DNA of 64,000 bases, taken from Shimia sp051201625. Its GTDB lineage: Bacteria > Pseudomonadota > Alphaproteobacteria > Rhodobacterales > Rhodobacteraceae. The notes under the pieces are model-generated. The model saw nothing but the letters and a program-made list of their open reading frames with translations, was not told where the DNA came from and searched no databases. Positions 45,609 to 54,116 of this stretch are shown here, piece by piece. Both the position numbers and the translations under genes were made by a program. The stretch covers positions 3,472,001 to 3,536,000 of the forward strand of contig NZ_CP179203.1 of NCBI RefSeq assembly GCF_051201625.1, read 5' to 3'. The stretch's first letter is position 1. Each line of letters opens with the position of its first letter.

Positions 45609-46622
45609 ATGGCAGTTAGATTTGCAGTATTGGGTGCCGGCAGGATAGGACAGGTCCACGCAAAGGCAATTTCAACCACCGACGGCGCAACTCTGGTCGC
45701 CATTGCAGAGCCGTTCGAAGCTGCCGCTCAATCCGTTCAGGCAGCTTTCGGATGCGACCTCCGAACAATTGAGGAGATTGCGCTCTCTTCCGACGTCGAC
45801 GCAGTTGTTATTTGCACTCCAACTGATACGCATGCAAGCCTGATCGAACAATTCGCCCGAGCTCAAAAAGCTATATTTTGTGAAAAGCCGATAGATCTCG
45901 ATGTAGAGCGTGTCCGCGAATGCTTAAAGGTCGTGGAGGAAGAAAACGCAACATTGATGGTCGGTTTCAACCGCCGCTTTGACCCCGATTTTATGGCGTT
46001 GAAATCGGCCATTGATGGCGGCAGAGTTGGCGATGTAGAGATGATCACGATCACATCACGCGATCCCAGTGCGCCACCCTATGATTACATCACGCGTTCG
46101 GGCGGGATCTTCCGGGATATGACAATTCATGATTTTGACGTTGCAAGGTGGCTCCTCGGTGAGGAGATCGAGACGGTACAAGCAGCAGCCTCGGTTCTGA
46201 CCGATCTCAAGATTGGGGAGCTCGGTGATTTTGACAGCACCAATGTCATCTTGCGTACGGCTTCGGGCCGCCAGTGTGTGATCACAAACTCGCGCCGGGC
46301 AGCTTATGGCTATGATCAACGTATCGAAGTCTTGGGGTCCAAGGGGATGGTCAGCGCCAAAAATTCGCACGAGGCAAATATCGAAATTGCGGGGAACGGT
46401 GGATTTCAATCCCCCCCCCTCCTGAACTTCTTCATGACCCGATATACTGCTGCTTATGCCACTGAAATCGCAGCATTTGTGAAAGCTGTTGCAGAACAAA
46501 AAACCCCACCAACAACGGGCGAGGATGGGCTGCGCGCACTTGAGTTAGCAGAGGCAGCCGTTAATTCGGTGGAAACGGGTCAGACAGTAAAAGTAAGTTA
46601 TTCAAAACGGACCTTGGCATGA
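45609..46622 (+). CDS. iolG: Inositol 2-dehydrogenase
   Basis: A 337-residue Gfo/Idh/MocA enzyme. It oxidises myo-inositol to 2-keto-inositol with NAD+. Visible are the dinucleotide loop LGAGRIGQVHAKAI (8-21), the catalytic-lysine motif EKPIDLD, FNRRFDPDF, and GGIFRDMTIHDFDVARWLLG with the catalytic Asp/His pair. The AAGGAAAAAAAC site precedes the ATG. A run of nine C residues (46411-46419) falls inside the gene. It overlaps the next gene by 4 bp (ATGA) and probably joins the ABC operon after a 178-bp gap. Confidence 0.92.
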   Translation: MAVRFAVLGAGRIGQVHAKAISTTDGATLVAIAEPFEAAAQSVQAAFGCDLRTIEEIALSSDVDAVVICTPTDTHASLIEQFARAQKAIFCEKPIDLDVERVRECLKVVEEENATLMVGFNRRFDPDFMALKSAIDGGRVGDVEMITITSRDPSAPPYDYITRSGGIFRDMTIHDFDVARWLLGEEIETVQAAASVLTDLKIGELGDFDSTNVILRTASGRQCVITNSRRAAYGYDQRIEVLGSKGMVSAKNSHEANIEIAGNGGFQSPPLLNFFMTRYTAAYATEIAAFVKAVAEQKTPPTTGEDGLRALELAEAAVNSVETGQTVKVSYSKRTLA

Positions 46623-47764
46623 ATGGATATTTCACTGCACAAGATTGCAGTTTGGAAAATTTCAAAGCGCTGATTTCGGAACAACTTGACCCGGAAACTT
46701 TGCGGTTTGCCAGTGATGTGCAGCTAAATATTCCGATCTACACGGCAGTGGACATTTCCGACGCTTTGGCTAATCCGAACGAACGGCAAGCCATAATGGC
46801 AGAGTGGGCATACGTGCTGGGCCATACTTCAGGCGTTGTCCTTCTGAAAAACGCAATCAAAGATCCGCATGCGGTAGATCAAGCAACCAAGTGCTTCGAG
46901 CAGATCATTGAAGAGGAACGCGCAACCACTAGCGGTGGAGATCATTTTGGGGAGCGGGGCGCGAATGACCGCATCTGGAATTCACTGCAAAAATTGTGTT
47001 TGCGTGATCCCTCCCTGTTTGCCCGTTACTTTGCCAGCCCGGCCATCGCAGCCATCAGCGAGGCCTGGCTTGGTCCCTGGTGGCAGATGACGACGCAGGT
47101 AAACGTCGTTCGGCCGGGTGGAAAGGCACAGGTCTGCCATCGCGATTATCACCTTGGCTTCATGACGCCAGAACAGGCGCAGGCGTTTCCGGCACATATA
47201 CACCAGCTGTCCCCAACACTGACACTGCAGGGGGCTATAGCCCATTGCGATATGCCACTGGAAAGCGGGCCAACAAAGCTGTTGCCAAACTCGCAACGCT
47301 ATGGGCCGGGCTATTTAGCGGCGTTGCTACCTGAATTCCGCGAAGTTTTTGAGGCAAGTCATGTCCAAATGCCGCTGGAAAAGGGCGACGGTGTGTTCTT
47401 CAACCCTGCTATTTTTCATGCGGCTGGCGATAATATATCAACCGATATTCATCGTATGGCCAATCTCATGCAAATCGGTTCAGCCATGGGCCGCACTCTG
47501 GAACAGATTGACCGGGCCGCAATGGTGCGCAGTCTTTTTCCAGCCATGCGCGATCTCGAACTTGCTGGAGCCGAACGTGCTGCAGCAATTGGCGCAGCGG
47601 CGGAAGGCTATCCCTTCCCAACGAACCTTGATAACGATCCGCCGCTTGGCGGCTTGGCATCAGAGAGTCAGGCAGAATTGCTCGGTCGTGCCTTGGTTGA
47701 GAATATGAATGACTCCGACTTCGAGGCTGCGATGGAAGACAATCTTACGAGGCGACTGCCCTAG
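46619..47764 (+). CDS. Phytanoyl-CoA dioxygenase family protein
   Basis: A 381-residue member of the Fe(II)/2-oxoglutarate oxygenase family. The metal triad is visible: His and Asp of VCHRDYHLG (around residues 178-185) and the distal His in FFNPAIFHAAGDN, followed by the 2-oxoglutarate-binding Arg region DIHRMANL. It overlaps iolG, so it is translated with it, which points to a step on inositol or a derivative such as a methylated inositol. The actual substrate is unknown. No signal peptide. Confidence 0.82.
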   Translation: MNGYFTAQDCSLENFKALISEQLDPETLRFASDVQLNIPIYTAVDISDALANPNERQAIMAEWAYVLGHTSGVVLLKNAIKDPHAVDQATKCFEQIIEEERATTSGGDHFGERGANDRIWNSLQKLCLRDPSLFARYFASPAIAAISEAWLGPWWQMTTQVNVVRPGGKAQVCHRDYHLGFMTPEQAQAFPAHIHQLSPTLTLQGAIAHCDMPLESGPTKLLPNSQRYGPGYLAALLPEFREVFEASHVQMPLEKGDGVFFNPAIFHAAGDNISTDIHRMANLMQIGSAMGRTLEQIDRAAMVRSLFPAMRDLELAGAERAAAIGAAAEGYPFPTNLDNDPPLGGLASESQAELLGRALVENMNDSDFEAAMEDNLTRRLP

Positions 47765-47976
47765 AGCCAGAGTGCGCGACCGCGCCGGGCTGTGTATTAT
47801 CACCCAAGTCTAGTCGATGGTTTACATTTCAACGATTTCTCCACCAATTTGGGCAGAGTCATCCCTGCCGCTGATACTAATCGGACTACCGCGGCTTTTG
47901 GCGCTTGGCATCACGTGACGACGAAACTGTTGCAACCGCTTAAAAGCAGGCAGTATTTAGCAAAGAATACTGGAGC

Positions 47977-49110
47977 TCATCTAAACATTGTTGGGCGGGC
48001 ATCCATCCATTTGCCATCTTCACGTGCAGAAGCAACCGCCATGTAAACCGCAGCCATTGATCGCACCCCGGCTTCAGCCCCCGGTAATCCGTCACGCGTC
48101 TCGCCTCGGATTGCGTCTGCTAGTTCGCAGTAGATGTTTGCAACGGCCAAAGGAAAGCCCTCCGGATGAGCGATGGCAACACGGCTCAGACGTTCAGCCT
48201 CATAGTGCAACCCGCCCTCGCCCTTTTCGATAACCTGCGTGCGGCCCCCAAGTGGGGTATAGATCAACTGGTTAGGCTGCTCAGCATGCCATTTCAAACC
48301 GCCAGATTCACCAAAGACCTGAATTTCCAACCCATGCTGACGACCAATCGCTACAGAGGACGTCCATAATCGCCCAACGGTGCCACCAGACATGCGGAAA
48401 TTAACCATCGCGTCGTCTTCCAGCTCTCGTGAGGGGATCGTCGAGGCGAAATCTGCCGATAAGCTTTCCACTTCTTCATCACAGATGAAGCTTGCCATGT
48501 GCATTGCGTGGATACCGCAATCAGCAAACTGTCCCGAGACACCAGCCATTGCCGGATCATAACGCCAGCGAACACGCGGGTTGTCTGCATCACCTGCATC
48601 GCCGTGATGACCATGGCTGAAATTGGTAACGACAAGACGCACACGCCCAATTTCGCCCGCCCGAACCATAGCACGAGCCTGGCGCACCATCGGATAGGCA
48701 GAGTAGGCATAGTTTACAGCCATGATCTTTCCTGATTTCGCAGCCAAGCGCACAATTTCCTCGCCCTCTTCCACGGTCATGGTCATCGGCTTTTCACACA
48801 GCACGTTGAAACCAGACTCAAGAAAAGCCTTTGTGATCGCGAAATGAGTGGCGTTTGGTGTGGCGACGGTGACCAGATCAATTCGGTCATCCCGGTTTCT
48901 CTCACCTTCCAGCATTTCCTGCCAGTTGCCATAGGCCCGATCAGACGCAATACCCAATCGTTGGGCGTATTCACAGCCGATCTCAGGTCTGTGGTCCAAT
49001 GCGCCTGCTGCAAATTCAAACAGGCCGTCCGCCTGAGCGCCCAAACGGTGTGCCGGTCCAATCTGGCTGCCTTCACCACCGCCAATCATGCCCCATCTCA
49101 GTTTATTCAT
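47977..49110 (-). CDS. Gfo/Idh/MocA family oxidoreductase (inositol cluster, distal copy)
   Basis: 377 residues starting at the second of two ATGs (49110), which has AAGGAA at proper spacing. N-terminal Rossmann loop GMIGGGEGSQIGPAHRLG, the EKPMTMTVEEG motif and GQFADCGIHAMHMASFIC with the catalytic histidine. It is the last gene of a three-gene minus-strand unit divergent from iolD. Candidates are another inositol stereoisomer dehydrogenase or an aminoinositol enzyme like MocA; the exact reaction is not known. Confidence 0.87.
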   Translation of the reverse strand: MNKLRWGMIGGGEGSQIGPAHRLGAQADGLFEFAAGALDHRPEIGCEYAQRLGIASDRAYGNWQEMLEGERNRDDRIDLVTVATPNATHFAITKAFLESGFNVLCEKPMTMTVEEGEEIVRLAAKSGKIMAVNYAYSAYPMVRQARAMVRAGEIGRVRLVVTNFSHGHHGDAGDADNPRVRWRYDPAMAGVSGQFADCGIHAMHMASFICDEEVESLSADFASTIPSRELEDDAMVNFRMSGGTVGRLWTSSVAIGRQHGLEIQVFGESGGLKWHAEQPNQLIYTPLGGRTQVIEKGEGGLHYEAERLSRVAIAHPEGFPLAVANIYCELADAIRGETRDGLPGAEAGVRSMAAVYMAVASAREDGKWMDARPTMFR

Positions 49111-49121
49111 CGACATTTTCC

Positions 49122-50015
49122 TTAGCTGAACCCAATACTTTCGAGGTACTCGCGATTTTTCCGTGCGTCACCAACTGGATCGGGATCAAGCGTCGGATCG
49201 CAATCCTGTTCGACCGTGCACCAGCCTTCAAAACCGGCATCTACTAAGATTTGGCGAACAGCTGGGAAGTCAACATCTCCATCACCTAAATTGCAGAAGA
49301 TTCCCTGACCACACGCATCGTAGAAGCCGGTACGGTTGGCGATCACATCAGCTTTCACAGCTGGGGCGATATCCTTGAAATGCATATAACTGATCCGCCC
49401 AATATGGCGCTGCATAAATGCGACTGGATCAAAACCAGCATAAGAGTGATGGCCCGTGTCGAAGCAAATTTTCAATATGTTTTCATCGACTTCACCGAGC
49501 AGGCGCTCAAGTTCGGGCTCAAAATCAATGAAACCTGCGGCATGCGCGTGCATTCCAACAGTCAACCCAAATTCCTCAGCGCCCATCCGCGCAATCGTTG
49601 CAATGCGGTCGCGGTAGCCTGCCCATTCAGACGCGTCCATTTGTTCGGCTTCGCCGACGCGACCAGCTGTCGGGGCGCGACGTTCTGAGATGCTGTCAAT
49701 CAGCACTAGATGCTCGGCCCCGTGGGCTTTCAGCGCTTTACAAGTCCGCACTGCACCATCCATCACGTTGTCCCATTGGGCAAGATCGTGGAAAGGGCGG
49801 AACACAACACCGCCAATTAGTTCAAGATCATTTTCTGCCAGCGCCTCGCCCAATACGCTAGGATCTTCCGGCATGAATCCAACAGGCCCCAGCTCAATGC
49901 CTTTGTACCCCGCCTCGGCGCATTGCTTCAGCACAGTTTGCCAGGTTGGATTGCGCGGATCATCCGCAAATTCCACACCCCATGAGCATGGGGCATTTCC
50001 AATTCTAATTGTCAT
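49122..50015 (-). CDS. Sugar phosphate isomerase/epimerase TIM-barrel protein, probable inosose dehydratase (IolE-like)
   Basis: 297 residues of the AP-endonuclease-2/xylose isomerase-like TIM barrel. It starts MTIRIGNAPCSWGVEFADDP after GAGGAG, and shows GYKGIELGPVGFM, GMHAHAAGFIDFEPELE, ICFDTGHHSYAGFDPV, MHFKDI and CTVEQDCDP, with the Glu/Asp/His/Glu metal site. In this regulon the open role is dehydration of 2-keto-inositol (IolE); MocC or IolI/IolH types are the alternatives. It lies 11 bp after the next Gfo/Idh/MocA gene. Confidence 0.8.
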   Translation of the reverse strand: MTIRIGNAPCSWGVEFADDPRNPTWQTVLKQCAEAGYKGIELGPVGFMPEDPSVLGEALAENDLELIGGVVFRPFHDLAQWDNVMDGAVRTCKALKAHGAEHLVLIDSISERRAPTAGRVGEAEQMDASEWAGYRDRIATIARMGAEEFGLTVGMHAHAAGFIDFEPELERLLGEVDENILKICFDTGHHSYAGFDPVAFMQRHIGRISYMHFKDIAPAVKADVIANRTGFYDACGQGIFCNLGDGDVDFPAVRQILVDAGFEGWCTVEQDCDPTLDPDPVGDARKNREYLESIGFS

Positions 50016-50026
50016 GTTTTTTCTCC

Positions 50027-51130
50027 TCAGACCGGGCGCACTTGCGTCCATTGTCCATTTCGTGACGAGGCCAGAACTGCATCGACAACTTCTGCAACCG
50101 CTAGGCCGTCTCGAAAGGTTGGCCATACGGCTTCACCAGTTTCAATCGCTGTCAGAAAGTCCTTGGCTTCAATGATAATCGTGTCCTGATAGCCAGTGCC
50201 ATGACCGGGTCCAAGACAAAAAGGCTCATAATCAGGGTGAGCAGGACCAGCCAAAATTTTGCGGAACCCACGCGTCGCCTCAGGCCCCTCAGATTGATAC
50301 AGCCACAACGCATTTTGATCTTCTTGATCAAACCGGATCGATCCCTCAGTGCCATGGATGTCATAGGCATATCCCATTTTCCGGCCCGTCGCGATACGGC
50401 TGGAATAGATATGGCCAGAAACACCACTGGCAAAGCGGCACATGATTTGTGCATGATCGTCGTTGGTTACAATGCCGCCGGGGCGGTCTGTGTGAACTGT
50501 CGCGACCTCTGCCATAACCTGTTCAATCGGTCCCATCAACGCAAGGGCGGCATTGATAGGGTGTGGGGCCAGATCGCCCATATTGCCATTTGCAGCGCCA
50601 TCACAGCGCCAGTTAAAAGGCTCGGCAGGATCAGCGAGGAAATCTTCTTCATGCATGCCGCGAAACCACGTCACATTGCCAATTGCACCTTCTGCCAGCA
50701 ACTTTCGAGCGTATTGACTGGCAGGCGTACGGATATAGTTAAAACCCATCATATTCGCGACACCAGCCTTGTCGGCTGCCGCGACCATCGCATGAGAGTC
50801 CTCCAGAGTGTCGGCCAAGGGTTTCTCACAGAGTACCGGTTTACCAAGGGCAAGGGCCGCTTCGGAAATTTCGCGATGCGTGCTCTGTGGTGACGCGACT
50901 ATGACTGCCTCGACCCTTTCATCAGCAACCAATTCGCGCCAATTTCTGGCCGCACGGGCAAAACCGAACTGAGCGCGATATCGCTCTGCACTTTCAGGGG
51001 AAGTAGCCGCGACCATCTCTAATCTGGGGCGCAATTTCGTATTGAAAACAGCGCCTACTGAGGACAGAGCTACAGCATGGGCTTTACCCATATATCCGCC
51101 ACCGACAATTCCAATTCCAATTTCGGTCAT
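50027..51130 (-). CDS. Gfo/Idh/MocA family oxidoreductase (inositol cluster, promoter-proximal copy)
   Basis: 367 residues. N-terminal loop GIVGGGYMGKAHAVAL (about 7-22), catalytic-lysine motif LCEKPLADTLEDSHAM, GFNYIRTPASQYARKLL and NMGDLAPHPINAALAL with the catalytic His. It is the first gene of the unit that reads away from iolD and shares its operator. It likely acts on another inositol or inosose form; the specific substrate is not identifiable by eye. Confidence 0.88.
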   Translation of the reverse strand: MTEIGIGIVGGGYMGKAHAVALSSVGAVFNTKLRPRLEMVAATSPESAERYRAQFGFARAARNWRELVADERVEAVIVASPQSTHREISEAALALGKPVLCEKPLADTLEDSHAMVAAADKAGVANMMGFNYIRTPASQYARKLLAEGAIGNVTWFRGMHEEDFLADPAEPFNWRCDGAANGNMGDLAPHPINAALALMGPIEQVMAEVATVHTDRPGGIVTNDDHAQIMCRFASGVSGHIYSSRIATGRKMGYAYDIHGTEGSIRFDQEDQNALWLYQSEGPEATRGFRKILAGPAHPDYEPFCLGPGHGTGYQDTIIIEAKDFLTAIETGEAVWPTFRDGLAVAEVVDAVLASSRNGQWTQVRPV

Positions 51131-51158
51131 ATGCTTCTAGGTCTCGTGTTGAAATATG

Positions 51159-51174
51159 TTGCAACCGGTTGCAA
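51159..51174. promoter_or_regulatory. Operator palindrome in the iolD divergent region
   Basis: TTGCAACCGGTTGCAA is a perfect 16-bp palindrome, 29 bases before the left gene start and 84 before the iolD TTG. It is the same core as the site at 42323-42342. It should control both divergent units. Candidate binder: the LacI protein encoded at 55913. Confidence 0.82.
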
Positions 51175-51257
51175 AAACTGTAGACTGAGTCGGCATTGAT
51201 CGCAAGTTGCAATCAGTCGATTACCTTGCACAACTCGCGTCTTCTGGGAGAGTTTAC

Positions 51258-53123
51258 TTGAGCACTAATACCGTACGCCTCACCACGGCTCAGGCTATTA
51301 TTCGTTGGCTTTCCAGCCAGTTTATTGAGGTTGATGGGCAAATGGTTCGCCTGTGCGGCGGTGGGTTCGGCATCTTTGGTCACGGCAACGTCACTTGTCT
51401 TGGTGAGGCATTGAGCAACTACCACGATGAACTACCGCTTTATCGCGGGCAGAATGAGCAAAGCATGGGATATGCAGCAGCCGGATACGCCAAACAATGG
51501 CTACGTCAGCGGTTTATGTTCTGCACGGCGTCAGCAGGCCCGGGCACACTGAACCTAGTGACGGCCTCGGCCCTTGCTCATGCCAACCGTTTGCCAATGC
51601 TATTGTTGTGTGGTGATACTTTCCTGACCCGCCTTCCAGATCCAGTTCTCCAACAAATGGAGAATTTCAATGATCCCACATTTGGTGCGAATGACGCGTT
51701 CAAACCAGTTACCCGATATTGGGATCGGATCACCCATCCGGCGCAAGTTATTCAATCACTGCCGAACGCACTTGCAACAATGCTGGATCCTGGCGATTGT
51801 GGACCTGCGTTTTTAGGTTTACCGCAAGACGTGCAGGGATGGACCTACGATTATCCTGAGGTTTTCTTCGAGCCGCATGTTCACCGTATTCGCCGCCTGG
51901 CACCAGACAAAGCTGAAATTGCCGACGCGGCTTCGTTGCTGGGATCGGCTGAGCGTCCGATAATAATAGCGGGTGGTGGTGTCCAGTATTCGCGCGCAGT
52001 AGACACGCTTCATGCGTTTGCCAAAACGCATCAAATTCCCGTCGTAGAGACGATTGCGGGTCGCGCCAACATGTTGGACAGCGACCCACTAAACATAGGA
52101 CCACTTGGCGTCACCGGTTCAAATTCTGCAAACGCGATTGCCGAACGCGCTGACGTCATTGTTGCTGTTGGCACGCGTTTACAGGATTTCACCACTGGTT
52201 CATGGACTGCATTTTCACAAGATGCGAAATTTATCTCAATTAACGCAGCACGACATGACGCGGGCAAACACATGTCGTTGCCAGTTGTCGGCGATGCCAA
52301 ACTATCGCTAGAGGAATTGTCAGGTGCACTCGACTATACTGGACCGTCCGATTGGCTGGAGAACAGCCAAGACGAACGCTGCAAGTGGAACTCTTATGTG
52401 GCTGACAACGTATCATATAGCGATAACCGCCCAAATTCATATGCCCAAGCTATCGGTGTGGTGAACAGCCTCTGTGACAACCGCGACCGTGTTGTCGCTG
52501 CGGCGGGCGGCCTTCCCGCAGAAGTCACCGCAAATTGGCGGACGCTAGACATTGGCACAGTTGATATTGAATTCGGTTTTTCCTGCATGGGATACGAGCT
52601 TGCAGGAGCATGGGGTGCCCGAATTGCGCAATCCGAACGGGAACCAGAAAAGGACACCATTACGTTTTGCGGTGACGGCTCCTACATGATGCTAAACTCG
52701 GATATCTACTCGTCTGTATTGAGCCAAAAAAAGATGATTGTACTTGTTCTGGACAATGGCGGTTTCGCAGTTATCAACAAGTTGCAAAACAACACTGGCA
52801 ACGAAAGTTTCAATAACCTGCTGGCAGATTGTCCAACGATCCCCGAAGCTTTTGGAGTGGATTTCACCACACATGCAGCATCAATGGGAGCAATATCAGA
52901 AAAAGTTTCAAATCCCGCCGAATTGGGCGAGGCCTTCAAGCGTGCGAAAGCCGCCGACAAAACCTACGTCATCGTCATGGATGTGGACCCCTATGACGGT
53001 TGGACTAACGAGGGTCACACTTGGTGGGAGGTTGGAACACCTCATATTACCGACAGTGACAAAGTGCGCGAGGCTCACGAAACAGTAGAAGCCGAACGCG
53101 CCAAACAGCGTCGAGGCGTTTGA
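51258..53123 (+). CDS. iolD: 3D-(3,5/4)-trihydroxycyclohexane-1,2-dione acylhydrolase
   Basis: 621 residues of the TPP-dependent ring-opening hydrolase of inositol breakdown. Visible are RLTTAQAIIRWLSSQF, GIFGHGNVTCLGEAL, PLYRGQNEQSMGYAAAGYAK with the catalytic Glu, TASAGPGTLN, and the TPP-Mg motif CGDGSYMMLNSDIYSSVL with LDNGGFAVINKLQ. I choose the TTG at 51258 (GGGAGAG before it), where the family N-terminus begins; the frame continues upstream from 51207. It is followed by iolC at a TGATG junction. Confidence 0.95.
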   Translation: MSTNTVRLTTAQAIIRWLSSQFIEVDGQMVRLCGGGFGIFGHGNVTCLGEALSNYHDELPLYRGQNEQSMGYAAAGYAKQWLRQRFMFCTASAGPGTLNLVTASALAHANRLPMLLLCGDTFLTRLPDPVLQQMENFNDPTFGANDAFKPVTRYWDRITHPAQVIQSLPNALATMLDPGDCGPAFLGLPQDVQGWTYDYPEVFFEPHVHRIRRLAPDKAEIADAASLLGSAERPIIIAGGGVQYSRAVDTLHAFAKTHQIPVVETIAGRANMLDSDPLNIGPLGVTGSNSANAIAERADVIVAVGTRLQDFTTGSWTAFSQDAKFISINAARHDAGKHMSLPVVGDAKLSLEELSGALDYTGPSDWLENSQDERCKWNSYVADNVSYSDNRPNSYAQAIGVVNSLCDNRDRVVAAAGGLPAEVTANWRTLDIGTVDIEFGFSCMGYELAGAWGARIAQSEREPEKDTITFCGDGSYMMLNSDIYSSVLSQKKMIVLVLDNGGFAVINKLQNNTGNESFNNLLADCPTIPEAFGVDFTTHAASMGAISEKVSNPAELGEAFKRAKAADKTYVIVMDVDPYDGWTNEGHTWWEVGTPHITDSDKVREAHETVEAERAKQRRGV

Positions 53124-54103
53124 TGAGTGACCTTCTAAACGGAATCAAAGGCAACCACTTTGCAGTGTTTGGTCGCGCGGGGATGGACATGTATGCTGAC
53201 CCGATCAACACCAAAAGTGAACATGCCAGAACATTTAATGCCGATCTGGGCGGGTCATCCGCAAATATCTGTGCGGGGTTATGCAAGCTGGGCAGTAAGT
53301 CCGCACTAGTGACCTCAGTTTCAGATGATGCCGTAGGGCGGTTTTGTGTGAACAAGTTGCGGCATTATGGTGTGGACACACGTTACGTCAGGGCAGTTGC
53401 CGGTGAATGCAGGACATCGCTAGCGGTGTATGAAAGCTGCATTGAGGAGTTTCAGAATGTGATCTACCGCAACAACGCGGCGGATTTTCAGGTAACACCT
53501 GAACAGATGGACGAAGTCGACTATGCTGGCTTTACGGCCATCATTTCCGCAGGAACCGTTTTCGCGGCTGAACCCAGTCGCAGTGCAACGTTCCGTGCCT
53601 TTGACAACGCGCGAAAGTTTGGATTACCCATTATCTTTGACATTGACTATCGCCCCTACAGCTGGCCCTCACCTGAAGTCGCTGCCGATGTCCTATCTCG
53701 CGCTGGTGAAGAAAGTGATCTAATCGTTGGTAACGACGAGGAATTCGGCTTTATGGCAGGTGGCATTGAAAAAGGTCTAGATAAGGCGCGAGAACTTGCG
53801 GCGAAAGGCAAGTTGGTAATTTACAAAATGGGTCATGAAGGCGCGATTACTCTGGACAATGGCAAAGAAATCCGAACCGGTATCTACCCCGTGACCGCAG
53901 TCAAGCCGAACGGCGCTGGCGACAGTTTCATGGCGGGACTTCTCGCCTCCATCGCCGATGGCCACGATCTGAAACAGGCCGTATTACGCGGGTCAGCCTG
54001 CGCATCAATCGTTGTTTCAAAACCTGGCTGCGCGCCTGCAATGCCTACCACTGAATTACTGGATGCGTTCCTTTTGGGACATGCCGGCCCAACCGACGCC
54101 TGA
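53123..54103 (+). CDS. iolC: 5-dehydro-2-deoxygluconokinase
   Basis: 326 residues of the PfkB/ribokinase family. It phosphorylates 2-deoxy-5-keto-gluconate at C6. Visible are GRAGMDMYADPINTK, GGSSANICAGLCKLG, DIDYRPYSW, VGNDEEFGFM and the catalytic anion-hole motif KPNGAGDSFMAGLLAS. The start ATG overlaps the iolD stop (TGATG). Length and context are normal. Confidence 0.94.
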   Translation: MSDLLNGIKGNHFAVFGRAGMDMYADPINTKSEHARTFNADLGGSSANICAGLCKLGSKSALVTSVSDDAVGRFCVNKLRHYGVDTRYVRAVAGECRTSLAVYESCIEEFQNVIYRNNAADFQVTPEQMDEVDYAGFTAIISAGTVFAAEPSRSATFRAFDNARKFGLPIIFDIDYRPYSWPSPEVAADVLSRAGEESDLIVGNDEEFGFMAGGIEKGLDKARELAAKGKLVIYKMGHEGAITLDNGKEIRTGIYPVTAVKPNGAGDSFMAGLLASIADGHDLKQAVLRGSACASIVVSKPGCAPAMPTTELLDAFLLGHAGPTDA

Positions 54104-54116
54104 GAGGAGCAACCCT

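Noticed and set aside
47929..47944. Operator copy TTGCAACCGCTTAAAA
   Set aside because: Only the left half matches, and it lies between two convergent gene ends where no promoter is expected.
54012..54103. iolB starting inside iolC with a 92-base overlap
   Set aside because: The upstream extension has no family similarity; GAGGAG with the TTG at 54117 gives the normal protein.
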